Origin: an uncultured Saprospiraceae bacterium
Lineage (GTDB): Bacteria > Bacteroidota > Bacteroidia > Chitinophagales > Saprospiraceae
Direction: 5' to 3'
NCBI GenBank assembly: GCA_937928045.1
Contig: CALFWO010000032.1
Location: 1 to 64,000, forward strand
DNA: 64,000 bases
A program made the position numbers and the translations under genes. Below, one piece after another: positions 1-9,018 of the stretch (positions within the stretch are counted from its first letter, which is position 1; every line of letters begins with the position of its first letter). The notes beneath the pieces were generated by a model. That model did not search any database. It saw only the letters and a program-made list of their open reading frames with translations, and had not been told where the DNA came from.

Positions 1-1080
1 AGAACCCCAATTTCCACGATAAGTATCACCAAATTCAAAGGAGATTCTTTTTTCATCAGTGCTTGGGTGATGAATTCCTATGGTCGTATCTAAGGACATT
101 GTTTGACTTAAGGAATACCCAGCCATAAAACCTTGCGCCGCATCTGGAATAGGATCATCCAATTCTACCAAGGTAAAGTCAGTAGGTGCATATCCAGCTC
201 GATAAGTAGACCCTGTATTAAATATATTTAATTGACCATCGCCATTTCCACCACTAGCCGCAGAGTTAGGTTGACGGCAGGTTGAATTTTCAAATTTCCA
301 ATAGGTGACAAGCGACGCGGCATTTCCAGCGTTAATTCCACAATGCGCAGCAGTCATAAAAAATGGTTTGCCGTCACCATTGACATTGTTTATCAAAAAT
401 CCTGTGCAAAAAGTACCACCACCAGTACCAATAACTGCAACTGATCTTATGATGTCTCTGTATCCTTCGACGATATCAAATCCGTCGGCAGTTCCACAAA
501 TAACGTCCAGATTACAAGAGCCAGAAACAACCTGACCGAATCCCATGAAATCGTGATTGACAAATCCTAAGTGTAATCTTAGATCGTCCTTCTTATCTAT
601 TGGAAGTACTACTTCAACAACCAAATTATCATCTTGAAGTATTGGAGTCCAAAGTTCACTATGCGTTTCATTGTCTTGGGCTGAAAAAGGGCCGACAATT
701 TCGGACTGTTCCTCATTGTACATTACCAAAGTACCACCTTCCGGCATTTCGTATCTTGTAAAACCTAGATTCAACGATTTTGCATTTTTTGATTCAATGA
801 TTAATCTCCAAATTGCATGATCATTTGTATAACTCCATGTTCCACTTGATAAGGGAGAAATATCAACCGCAATATTTTCAGCATACTTAGGAGCTAACCC
901 TGGAGCTCTTCGTGACATTTCTGAAGCTAAAAGCGCTGCATTGTCTAATTCAGGTAAATCAATCTTCTCTATTTCGACCCATTTTAAAGAATTTTGAGCA
1001 ATCCTCGAATCTGATTGGGCGGATAGTCCAAAACACAAAATGGATGTAAGAAAAACTAAGGTGTAATGATGTATTTTCAT
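1..1080 (-). CDS. Lysyl-endopeptidase-like trypsin-fold serine protease, 3' end cut off by window edge
   Basis: An ATG at 1078-1080 opens a reverse-strand frame that runs without a stop to base 1, giving 360 codons with the C-terminus missing. A signal peptide of about 20 residues ends in SAQ. The middle part has cysteine-containing segments (CNLDVICGTADGFD) followed by RSVAVIGTGGGTFCTGFLI, then the serine-protease histidine motif TAAHCG (His at about residue 246) and DFTLVELDD (candidate catalytic Asp, about residue 301). This pattern matches Achromobacter protease I-type lysyl endopeptidases of family S1, which are secreted and cut after lysine. The Ser motif and any T9SS sorting domain would lie outside the window. 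Lys specificity is inferred from the family resemblance only. Confidence 0.82.
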   Translation of the reverse strand, partial: MKIHHYTLVFLTSILCFGLSAQSDSRIAQNSLKWVEIEKIDLPELDNAALLASEMSRRAPGLAPKYAENIAVDISPLSSGTWSYTNDHAIWRLIIESKNAKSLNLGFTRYEMPEGGTLVMYNEEQSEIVGPFSAQDNETHSELWTPILQDDNLVVEVVLPIDKKDDLRLHLGFVNHDFMGFGQVVSGSCNLDVICGTADGFDIVEGYRDIIRSVAVIGTGGGTFCTGFLINNVNGDGKPFFMTAAHCGINAGNAASLVTYWKFENSTCRQPNSAASGGNGDGQLNIFNTGSTYRAGYAPTDFTLVELDDPIPDAAQGFMAGYSLSQTMSLDTTIGIHHPSTDEKRISFEFGDTYRGNWGS

Positions 1081-1182
1081 TTGATTTTAATTGTGAACAC
1101 TAAGATGCGTAAAATTACCAATTATACGCTGCTAATGTTGTCGTTATAATGACATGCTTAAGATCAGAAAGAATGTAGTTTT

Positions 1183-3690
1183 CTATTTAGGATCTAAAAA
1201 AATAGCATTGGTAAGTAGTCTTGCCCCTTCCGTCCAAAAGGCTCTAAAAAGAGGATTATCGACAAAGTAAATCAACTCACCATTCCCCTTATTCTCTACT
1301 CCGAACATGAGACTATTCTTCAAGTTGGGTAAAGTCGCGGAACCAGCGAAACCAAGATGATCAGCATCGCTGTTAATAACACCAACATTATATCCCTTTT
1401 CCAGTAGATCGTAACTTGTCGAACCCGTCTTTAAAGAAAAATATGTTGACCCAAAACCAGCTGCAATAGGATTGGTATAATCTAAATTAATTTTGAATAT
1501 TGCTCCTGGAATAAAATTCTTAAGAAAACTTCTTTCTCCTTCAGCATAACTTTTCTGTTCGATAGAATCATCTTCTTTCTTTTCACTTACTCTTTTTTTC
1601 AACTCAAAACCATCTTTATCAGCAAAGTTCCTAAGTGCTCCAGATAAAGCAATAACTCTGCCTCCACCAGAAACCCATTTTTTAATATTTGTTCTTTCAG
1701 ATTCTGAAAAACTATAATAACCAGACGGTAAAATTAATGTTGAATATTGATCTAAGTCTATGGATCCAAAATCTGAAGGGCTAACGACGCTATGAGGATA
1801 ATTTATAGTCTGCTCCAAATAGTGCCAAACTTGACCAAAGTCGTTTGGCCCAACTTTTTCTCCTCCTAGAACTAAAATGTTTGGAGTCTTTAAAAGTTGA
1901 AATTTGCTAGATCCTAAGTCTGGGCCTTTTTCAGAAAGACCAGTTTTAGTTTCGGTAATATTTACATTAAAGTTTGTACTCAGTTCATTGATTACATTTG
2001 TCCAACCAAATGAATTATATTTATTGTCCACTTTGTTGGCAACCAATGTGCCTATTGGATAATTTTTCCCGAATTGTGTGAAGGCAGCTGTTGCCATTCT
2101 AAAACGTATTCCTTTTTGACTAAGTGCGGCAACGAATTTAGCACTCTCCATTGATTCCCATGGAATAATTGCCGCATAACTAGACTCAGTAAGTTCGTCC
2201 GCTAAAAGTTTTGGTCGGGCTATTTTTTCGTCTTTCGAATTATAAACTTTTGTAGATGCGATTGCTTTCAACCCTTGCGCATAAGGCAAAGCCCAAGCAG
2301 TGATATCATAGGTCAATGAATCCTCCAAAAATGGTTCAGGTTCAAATAACACTTGAGTGAAAATCGACTTTGGCTGCCTTGCACTAATTAGCAAATCATT
2401 TTTCTTCGAAATATAATCTCCATTTCTATGGTCTTGATAATTCCATCCAGAAATTTTTTCTCCATCTTTTCCAAACCTACTGTATCTGATTTTATGTTGA
2501 TCCAATAATTTACAAAGTGAATTTAGCTTACCTTCACTATTATCAGCAGAGATAATAAATGACTTGTATTTCCCTGGAGGGTTCTCAGCGTTTCTAGCGT
2601 AGTAGGAGCTAAAATTTTCAACCAATTGATCTGCATTCTTGGCCGCAGTTTCTATGGTAGACAAACCTGTGGTTAAATGATGTTCAATTCGGTCAGCCAA
2701 CAATAAGGTATCTCCATTTTCCATTGCTATTCCTTTTCCCGCTCTACTATGCCCTCCTTGTTCATAAGTCATTCCTACTCCTCCATTAAATATTGGATAA
2801 GTATCACCATAAGAGGGGTATAATAGATCGAAAACTTCTTTGGAAAAATAATGCCAACCGTTGGCGTCAAAATATTTGGAATGATTACTTCCAACCATAT
2901 GTTGAAAATCTCCTTGCCAATCAGTAATATATTGATGATAGGGTTTTGCTGCTGGAGCAAAATAATAAGGCTCATTGTGTCCCATTTCATGAAAATCAAC
3001 ATGAATCTGAGGTATCCATTTTTGATACTCTATAATTCTTTGTTGGCTTTCAACTTGGGACAACCATGCCCAATCCCTATTCAAATCAAAAAGATAATGA
3101 TTTACCCGACCACCAGGCCAAGGCTCATTGTGCTCTCTAGATTCCGGGTTTATATTTAATTGATTATTAGCAACACCATTATTCCAAGAAGTATATCTTG
3201 AGTATCCGTCCGGATTTATACAAGGATCCAAAATAATTACCACCTTTTCTAACCACTCCTTTAATCCAGGTTGACGCATCAACGCCAATTCATAAATTGT
3301 CGCAATTGAACTTTCAGAAGCTCCCGCTTCATTTCCATGAACGCCGTAACTCAGCCATACAATTGGAATTGATGTTTTCGGCGTACCCTCTTTTTCCATC
3401 GCTCGGATTAGATTATCGTTTCTAATTTGATCTATATTTTTGAGATTCTTCGGAGATGATATTACGGTGAAAATTAGTGGTCTATTTTCATTGGTCTCAC
3501 CGTATTCAAAAAAATTGATGTGGGCGGTGTTTTCAGCTACATGCTTGAAATAATCCACCAACTGATGATGAGGTGTAAAGGTTTCACCATATTCATGTCG
3601 CATGAACTCATTAGGACTTTTCAAGTTTGATTGGGCAAATCCTGAAACGGCGGTTAGTACAGTTACTAGTAAAATGAAAGATATTCTCAT
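1183..3690 (-). CDS. Secreted M14 zinc carboxypeptidase family protein with C-terminal GATase-like domain
   Basis: Family M14 peptidase of about 835 residues. The ATG at 3690 is preferred over the in-frame TTG at 3699 because it starts directly at the signal peptide (MRISFILL, cleavage near GFAQS). Zinc ligands are seen in HGNE (His118, Glu121) and in HVDFHEMG (His near 234). The substrate-binding style motif FDLNRDW and the catalytic-Glu region TYEQGG (Glu near 310) are also present. After about residue 380 a second half contains ILVLGGEKVG and STLILPSGYYS, resembling the class I glutamine-amidotransferase-like domain often fused to Bacteroidota M14 proteins. It probably acts in the periplasm or outside the cell on peptides; the substrate is unknown. 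It stands alone between two reverse-strand genes with about 70-100 bp gaps. Confidence 0.88.
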   Translation of the reverse strand: MRISFILLVTVLTAVSGFAQSNLKSPNEFMRHEYGETFTPHHQLVDYFKHVAENTAHINFFEYGETNENRPLIFTVISSPKNLKNIDQIRNDNLIRAMEKEGTPKTSIPIVWLSYGVHGNEAGASESSIATIYELALMRQPGLKEWLEKVVIILDPCINPDGYSRYTSWNNGVANNQLNINPESREHNEPWPGGRVNHYLFDLNRDWAWLSQVESQQRIIEYQKWIPQIHVDFHEMGHNEPYYFAPAAKPYHQYITDWQGDFQHMVGSNHSKYFDANGWHYFSKEVFDLLYPSYGDTYPIFNGGVGMTYEQGGHSRAGKGIAMENGDTLLLADRIEHHLTTGLSTIETAAKNADQLVENFSSYYARNAENPPGKYKSFIISADNSEGKLNSLCKLLDQHKIRYSRFGKDGEKISGWNYQDHRNGDYISKKNDLLISARQPKSIFTQVLFEPEPFLEDSLTYDITAWALPYAQGLKAIASTKVYNSKDEKIARPKLLADELTESSYAAIIPWESMESAKFVAALSQKGIRFRMATAAFTQFGKNYPIGTLVANKVDNKYNSFGWTNVINELSTNFNVNITETKTGLSEKGPDLGSSKFQLLKTPNILVLGGEKVGPNDFGQVWHYLEQTINYPHSVVSPSDFGSIDLDQYSTLILPSGYYSFSESERTNIKKWVSGGGRVIALSGALRNFADKDGFELKKRVSEKKEDDSIEQKSYAEGERSFLKNFIPGAIFKINLDYTNPIAAGFGSTYFSLKTGSTSYDLLEKGYNVGVINSDADHLGFAGSATLPNLKNSLMFGVENKGNGELIYFVDNPLFRAFWTEGARLLTNAIFLDPK

Positions 3691-3758
3691 GTTGACCAAA
3701 TTTGTTTATTGTCTTTGGCCCTAAGTTAATCAAACTCCTTGGTAGATTAGATTTAAGA

Positions 3759-4715
3759 TTAATAAATTGCGCTTACAATTCGATGAATTGTTTTTGAATC
3801 TCCCATGGTGTAGTAGTGAAGACATGGAACTCCCTTTTCCTTTAGTTCTTTAGATTGTCTGATGCACCATTCAATTCCAACTTCTTTAACCGCTTCATCT
3901 GTTTTGGCCTTTTGAATCTCCTTAACAAGTTCCTCCGGCATATTGACAAAAAACATTCTAGGCAGAGACTTTAGTTGATAAAGCTTGGTCAATGGTTTCA
4001 ACCCTGGGACAATAGGTACATTTATTCCGATAGCTCGACATTTATCCACATAATCAAAGTAAGCTTGATTATTAAAAAACATTTGGGTTACTATGTAATT
4101 TGCTCCAGCTTCTACTTTCTTTTTTGTCCACAAGAGATCCATTTCGAAGTTTGGAGATTCAAAATGTTTTTCAGGATAACCAGCAATACCGATACAGAAT
4201 TCTGTTTTATTACCATTTTCAATATTGGAATCCAAGTATTTGCCTTGGTTCATATCTGAAATTTGCTGAACCAAATCCAATGCATATTCATGTCCACCCT
4301 TTTCAGGAACAAATTTTCCATCAAACTTTCTAGCATCTCCACGCAAGGCTAACACATTATGTATATTTAGAAAGGCTAAATCAATTAAAGCATTTTCAGT
4401 ATCATCTTTGGTGAATCCTCCACAAATCAAATGAGGAACAGCATCTACACCGTACCTATGCGTAATGGAGGCACAAATTCCAACTGTACCAGGACGTTTC
4501 CTAATTGAAGTCTTTTCATAATAACCACTCGGTCTTTTGTTATAAATGAATTCTTCTCTGTGATAAGTTACATCAATAAAAGGAGGTTTGAACTCCATAA
4601 GTGGATCAAGTGTTTTGAAAATCGAATCCATTCCACCTCCTTTTAGAGGTGGCAATACTTCGAAGGAAACAAGTGTTCTTCCATCAGCTTTTTCAAAATA
4701 ATCCGTAACCTTCAT
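3759..4715 (-). CDS. metF: 5,10-methylenetetrahydrofolate reductase
   Basis: FAD-dependent enzyme that reduces 5,10-methylene-THF to 5-methyl-THF, the methyl donor for methionine synthesis. It has 318 residues, a normal bacterial MetF length without the eukaryotic regulatory domain. Visible motifs: SFEVLPPLKGGG at the start of the TIM barrel (Glu19 corresponds to the catalytic acid Glu28 of E. coli MetF), RPGTVGICASI, NVLALRGD (FAD/folate contact region) and VTQMFFNN. The ATG at 4713-4715 fits the family start. A plausible promoter lies 30-60 bp upstream, in the divergent spacer shared with the methyltransferase gene. No methionine-cycle partner (metH) is adjacent. Confidence 0.97.
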   Translation of the reverse strand: MKVTDYFEKADGRTLVSFEVLPPLKGGGMDSIFKTLDPLMEFKPPFIDVTYHREEFIYNKRPSGYYEKTSIRKRPGTVGICASITHRYGVDAVPHLICGGFTKDDTENALIDLAFLNIHNVLALRGDARKFDGKFVPEKGGHEYALDLVQQISDMNQGKYLDSNIENGNKTEFCIGIAGYPEKHFESPNFEMDLLWTKKKVEAGANYIVTQMFFNNQAYFDYVDKCRAIGINVPIVPGLKPLTKLYQLKSLPRMFFVNMPEELVKEIQKAKTDEAVKEVGIEWCIRQSKELKEKGVPCLHYYTMGDSKTIHRIVSAIY

Positions 4716-4746
4716 TCCTAACTAATTTTTGGAAATTTTAACTGGC

Positions 4747-4778
4747 TAAAAGTAGTAAGCATTTTAGACTTTTTACAA
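4747..4778 (-). promoter_or_regulatory. Candidate Bacteroidota-type promoter for metF
   Basis: On the reverse strand a TTG (4776-4778) is followed after 21 bases by TACTTTTA (4747-4754), one mismatch from the -7 consensus TAnnTTTG. The spacing fits the known -33/-7 arrangement and the box is 32 bp before the metF ATG. No transcript data are available. Confidence 0.35.
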
Positions 4779-4853
4779 TTCAAAAAAACAACGAAAACAG
4801 AATTTGTTTATCATTGCACGGTCATAGAAGTTAGATTTCTTTTTATTTAACTG

Positions 4854-4865
4854 ATTGACGTCAAT
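4854..4865. promoter_or_regulatory. 12-bp perfect palindrome next to methyltransferase start
   Basis: ATTGACGTCAAT is a perfect palindrome ending 8 bp before the ATG at 4874. Its position suits a repressor site, but a single 12-bp palindrome in AT-rich spacer can arise by chance and no second copy was seen in the window. Confidence 0.25.
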
Positions 4866-4873
4866 ATTAGACA

Positions 4874-5704
4874 ATGCTTCGAAGACTTTATTACGCACTT
4901 CCTGCCAAATTTAGATTTACAGTTCGACGATTGTATTATTTCCCTATCGATTTAATCGAAGGATTGATAGGAAAACGTGATCCACTTACTCCTCCAAAAG
5001 GTATGATTTTCACCGGAAGCGGTGACTTTAGAAATCAGGGGCGACACCTTCTTCATTTATTTGAAAAATTAGGTAATCTTAAGCCATACCACCGCGTGTT
5101 AGATATTGGTTCTGGTATTGGTAGATCGGCCGTCGCTTTAACCAGTTTTTTGAATAACGAAGGTACCTACCAAGGTTTTGATCCGATTGAGAAAGGAATC
5201 AATTGGTGCAAAAAAAATATTACGAGTCGCTACCCTAAATTTAAGTTTGATTACATTCCACTGAAAAACGATTTGTATCGGGATGATGGAGCATCAGCTT
5301 CAAATTTTACATTTCCGTATCCAGATGACTCTTTTGATTTTATAATTTTGACCTCTGTTTTTACCCATATGGTGAGTGCCGAAGTCGATAATTATTTATC
5401 GGAAATCAATCGAGTTTTATCTTCAAATGGAGTTGTTTTTGCGACCTTTTTTGTATTAACCGAAGAAAGTAAAAAACTATCTGCCAACAATTCTTTTCAA
5501 TTCAAATTTAAGAATGGAAATGACTGGTTGATGGATGAAAAAGTGGTTTCAGCTAATGTTGCTTTTGATGAAGACTTTCTTCATCAATCTTTAGTAGAGA
5601 AAAATGATCTGAAAATTGAAGCGTTTTTCAATGGATATTGGTCCGGAAGGGACAAAAAAGAATGTAAAGATTTTCAGGATGTTCTAATATTGAAAAAAGC
5701 TTAG
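4874..5704 (+). CDS. Class I SAM-dependent methyltransferase
   Basis: A 276-residue protein with a Rossmann-type methyltransferase core. Motif I is VLDIGSGIGRSAVAL near residues 76-90. DSFDFIILTSVFTHM around residue 155 is the motif typical of strand 4, and EINRVLSSNGVVFATFF follows. The N-terminal 60 residues are basic and contain no clear membrane segment. Proteins of this type are often placed in glycan or lipid methylation, but nothing here identifies the substrate. It is divergent from metF and runs convergently into the next gene with only 4 bp between the stops. Confidence 0.8.
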   Translation: MLRRLYYALPAKFRFTVRRLYYFPIDLIEGLIGKRDPLTPPKGMIFTGSGDFRNQGRHLLHLFEKLGNLKPYHRVLDIGSGIGRSAVALTSFLNNEGTYQGFDPIEKGINWCKKNITSRYPKFKFDYIPLKNDLYRDDGASASNFTFPYPDDSFDFIILTSVFTHMVSAEVDNYLSEINRVLSSNGVVFATFFVLTEESKKLSANNSFQFKFKNGNDWLMDEKVVSANVAFDEDFLHQSLVEKNDLKIEAFFNGYWSGRDKKECKDFQDVLILKKA

Positions 5705-5708
5705 GGGT

Positions 5709-6356
5709 CTAATTTTTCTTCTTTTTATTTTTAAAGTCCCCACCTTTCCAAGCATCAAAGAATTTCTTCCAGGCAATTGGATTAAAGATGTTCATCGGGG
5801 GCCTTTGTCCGTTATAGTAATAGGCGCTTGCTTGTTCTCTAAGGTATAAATCTGCGGATTCATTGGCATCCACCTTGACCAATTCTCTTCCATTCTCCAA
5901 AGTCTCTTGCGCCAAGTTTTCAACCGCACGCTGCTGTAATTCTTGGGTTACGTCCATTGCCAAAAATTCCAATTTAAAATGGTCTTTGTCTGGCCAAGGG
6001 AAAACAACGGTCTCCGGTAAATTAATGGTATCCTGCGTCATCAATTGAATGACTGAATATCTATCTTCAGTTAAGGTATCTGGGATTACCACTTCTACTG
6101 AAGAATATCCAATTGCGGAAAAAACTATAACATCTCCTTTTCTTACCACAATTGAGAAGAACCCTCTTAAATCTGTAAACGTTCCTCTACCTTGATCTTT
6201 CACCAATACATTTGTATAGGATACCGGGAAAAGCTGTTCGGTAGTTCCATCCAGAACCATTCCTGAGAATTGGACTAATGAACTGTCTGTTTGACTATGA
6301 ATGCTAGTCAGGAATGTACAAAAGCTTAAAGTCAGGATGATAATTACTCGCAACAT
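5709..6356 (-). CDS. Secreted protein with carboxypeptidase-like regulatory domain
   Basis: 215 residues with a signal peptide (MLRVIIILTLSFCTFL, cleavage near SIHSQ). Residues 28-105 form a CarboxypepD_reg-like beta-sandwich: FSGMVLDGTT, then RGTFTDLRGFFSIVVRKGD and VFSAIGYSSVEV. This is the fold found at the N-terminus of SusC/TonB-dependent receptors, but here no barrel follows. The rest is a charged tail ending in lysines. Likely periplasmic or outer-membrane associated; function not assigned. The ATG at 6354-6356 is the only start that fits the signal peptide. Confidence 0.8.
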   Translation of the reverse strand: MLRVIIILTLSFCTFLTSIHSQTDSSLVQFSGMVLDGTTEQLFPVSYTNVLVKDQGRGTFTDLRGFFSIVVRKGDVIVFSAIGYSSVEVVIPDTLTEDRYSVIQLMTQDTINLPETVVFPWPDKDHFKLEFLAMDVTQELQQRAVENLAQETLENGRELVKVDANESADLYLREQASAYYYNGQRPPMNIFNPIAWKKFFDAWKGGDFKNKKKKN

Positions 6357-6440
6357 GTTTCCAAATATAGTATTACTTCAAAAAGATAACAGTTAAAAGA
6401 GTCAAAATGATTAAGCTAGGTTCGATCAATTTTAAAAAAG

Positions 6441-8846
6441 TTAAAAACCAACAGCCAAATGTAACACTTCATGCATTCTATTGATATAATGAATGACCAA
6501 GCCTTCAATATATTGAGGCGGAATATCTTCAACATGTTTACGATTCACTTCACAAAGGATGATTTCTTTGATTCCAGCTCTGTGTGCCGCCAGAATCTTT
6601 TCTTTTATCCCTCCAACCGGAAGCACTTTTCCTCGAAGCGTAATCTCACCTGTCATAGCTAAGTGAGATTTTACTGGTCTTTTATTAAAAGCAGAGGCCA
6701 AAGCTGTCATCATAGTGATTCCAGCAGAAGGTCCATCCTTTGGAATTGCTCCTTCGGGCACATGAATATGGATATCATTTTGCTCAAATAAATCCGCATT
6801 TATACCGATACTTTCACAATTCGCCTTTAGGTAACTCAAAGCGGTACTTGCGGACTCTTTCATTACATCACCAAGATTTCCAGTGAGTGTTAATTTTCCC
6901 TTTCCCTTACTTAGAGATGCTTCAATAAAAAGAATATCTCCGCCAACTCTTGTCCAAGCGAGACCAACCGCCACTCCACTAGTTTGTGATTCTTGATAAA
7001 AATCATTGCTAAATCTTTCTGGTCCTAAAATTTTACGAAGCTCTGATGATTTTAAGGTGATTGCATATTTTTCTTCCATCGCTACCTTTTTGGCCGTGCT
7101 TCTCATTACTCCCGCAATCTGTCTATTTAAATTTCTAACTCCAGATTCTCTTGTATACTTTTTGATGATATCTGATAAAACTTCATTCTTCAAAGTAATT
7201 TGCTTGGCTGTCAAACCATGTTCTTGTCTTTGATTAGGAATTAGATGTTGCTTAGCAATTTCTATTTTCTCTTCTTGGGAATATCCGCCAATCTCAATGA
7301 TTTCCATTCTATCCAAAAGAGCGGGTTGAATGGTACTCAGAGAATTTGCAGTCGCAATGAATAAAACTTTGGACAGATCATATTCTAAGTCCAAATAATT
7401 GTCATGAAAAGTTTCATTCTGTTCTGGGTCCAAAACTTCCAATAGGGCCGAACTTGGATCTCCTCTAAAATCTTTTCCTACTTTGTCTATTTCATCCAAA
7501 ATAAAAACAGGATTGCTTACACCCGCCTTTTTGATAGATTGAATAATTCTACCAGGCATGGCACCGATGTAAGTTTTTCGATGTCCTCTTACCTCAGACT
7601 CATCATGTAGTCCACCAAGAGACATCCTAATGAATTCTCTTTTTAAAGCATTGGCAATTGATTTCCCTAAAGATGTTTTACCAACTCCGGGAGGTCCAAC
7701 CAGGCAAAGTATCGGAGATTTCATATCTCCTTTTAATTTCAAAACTGCAAGATGCTCAAGAATCCTATCCTTTACTTTCTCTAATCCAAAATGATCTTTA
7801 TCCAACACCTTTTCAACCTTAGTTAGATTGAAGTTATCTTTAGAATAATGTTCCCAAGGTAGATCAACCAACAATTCCAAATAATTTAACAAAACAGAAT
7901 ATTCCGCCATTTGCGGATTGATTCGTTTTAGTTTGGCTATTTCTCTATCGAAAGTATCTTGCGCACCTTTGCTCCATTTCTTTTTCTTTGCCTTTGCAGT
8001 TAACTTTTCGACAACTGCTTCTTGCGGGTTTTGACCCAATTCATCTTGAATAGTTTTGAGCTGTTGATTGAGAAAATAATCCCTTTGTTGTTTTTCAATA
8101 TCACCTCGGACTTTACTTTCAATTTGATCTTTTAATTCCAGGAGTTGCAATTCATTGTCCATATGCTCCAGAATTAACTGCGCCTTTTTATGCAACTCAT
8201 CTACTTCTAAGACCTTCTGTTTGGCTTCTACTTTGATCCCTAGGTTGGAAGAAATAAAATTCAGTAGAAAAGAATCTTTGTTGATATTTTTTAACATTAC
8301 AACAGCCTCGCTTGGAATATTTGGAGACAGTTCAATGATTTGTTTGGCCATATCTTTGACCGAAGAAATTAATGCTTCAAATTCAATATTCTCTGAAACT
8401 GGAATTTCAGATCTTGCCGAAATTTTGCATTTCAAATATGGATCTTCCTGAATAATTTCTTCGATTTGAAATCTACTTCTTCCCTGTAAAATTGCGGTAG
8501 CGGAACCATCTGGCATCCTTAACAATTTTAAGATTCTAGCAACTGTTCCAACTTTGAAAAGATCTTCCGGCTTAGGATTTTCTAATTTGCTATTTTGTTG
8601 ACTTACTACACCAATCATTCGATTGGAATCATAAGCTTCTTGAATCGCTGCCAATGATTTTTTTCGTCCAACCGTAATTGGAATAATTATTCCAGGAAAG
8701 AGAACAGTATTTTTCAATGCAAGTACCGGGATTTCTTCTGGAAAGTCTCCTGCATCTTTTGGCTCTTCATCTTCATCAATAGAAAAGAGTGGCATAAAGT
8801 CATTCTCCTCGTCCACTTTTGAAGGGTGGCTGTATTTTTCAAACAT
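6441..8846 (-). CDS. lon: ATP-dependent Lon protease
   Basis: An 801-residue cytoplasmic AAA+ serine protease that degrades misfolded and regulatory proteins. The N-terminal substrate-binding domain ([14 protein letters not shown]) is followed by a coiled-coil region and Walker [13 protein letters not shown] at about residues 383-394. The ATPase core follows (ADP-contact region [27 protein letters not shown]) and then the Lon protease domain. The catalytic serine sits in [11 protein letters not shown] (Ser707) and the partner lysine in [10 protein letters not shown] (near 748). Length and domain order are those of a normal LonA, with no membrane segments. An imperfect inverted repeat sits about 26-46 bp before the ATG and could regulate it. 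Confidence 0.98.
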   Translation of the reverse strand: MFEKYSHPSKVDEENDFMPLFSIDEDEEPKDAGDFPEEIPVLALKNTVLFPGIIIPITVGRKKSLAAIQEAYDSNRMIGVVSQQNSKLENPKPEDLFKVGTVARILKLLRMPDGSATAILQGRSRFQIEEIIQEDPYLKCKISARSEIPVSENIEFEALISSVKDMAKQIIELSPNIPSEAVVMLKNINKDSFLLNFISSNLGIKVEAKQKVLEVDELHKKAQLILEHMDNELQLLELKDQIESKVRGDIEKQQRDYFLNQQLKTIQDELGQNPQEAVVEKLTAKAKKKKWSKGAQDTFDREIAKLKRINPQMAEYSVLLNYLELLVDLPWEHYSKDNFNLTKVEKVLDKDHFGLEKVKDRILEHLAVLKLKGDMKSPILCLVGPPGVGKTSLGKSIANALKREFIRMSLGGLHDESEVRGHRKTYIGAMPGRIIQSIKKAGVSNPVFILDEIDKVGKDFRGDPSSALLEVLDPEQNETFHDNYLDLEYDLSKVLFIATANSLSTIQPALLDRMEIIEIGGYSQEEKIEIAKQHLIPNQRQEHGLTAKQITLKNEVLSDIIKKYTRESGVRNLNRQIAGVMRSTAKKVAMEEKYAITLKSSELRKILGPERFSNDFYQESQTSGVAVGLAWTRVGGDILFIEASLSKGKGKLTLTGNLGDVMKESASTALSYLKANCESIGINADLFEQNDIHIHVPEGAIPKDGPSAGITMMTALASAFNKRPVKSHLAMTGEITLRGKVLPVGGIKEKILAAHRAGIKEIILCEVNRKHVEDIPPQYIEGLVIHYINRMHEVLHLAVGF

Positions 8847-8871
8847 AAATAAGATTCGTATTCCTCAAAAT

Positions 8872-8892
8872 TTGATGACAAGCTGTCAGCAA
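8872..8892. promoter_or_regulatory. Imperfect inverted repeat upstream of lon
   Basis: TTGATGACA (8872-8880) and TGTCAGCAA (8884-8892) form a 9-bp inverted repeat with one mismatch and a 3-bp centre, placed 26-46 bp before the lon ATG on the opposite strand. It is not the CIRCE element. A repressor or activator site is possible; no second copy was found by eye. Confidence 0.3.
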
Positions 8893-9018
8893 TACCAACT
8901 TGAAATCGGCTAGTATAGTGGAGTCAAAGTTTATGCCATTGGCCTGATGACTATAATTAGCCTTCACAATAGATGAAATTCATCAAGAATCGGACAATTC
9001 GGCAGAAAAAGTCCCGCT

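Noticed and set aside
305-535. Forward open frame of 76 codons
   Set aside because: It lies antisense inside the protease gene on the reverse strand, which carries clear motifs; it has no family resemblance.
2851-3159. Forward open frame of 102 codons
   Set aside because: Antisense shadow of the M14 catalytic domain.
8155-8451. Forward open frame of 98 codons
   Set aside because: Antisense shadow of lon; no independent motif.
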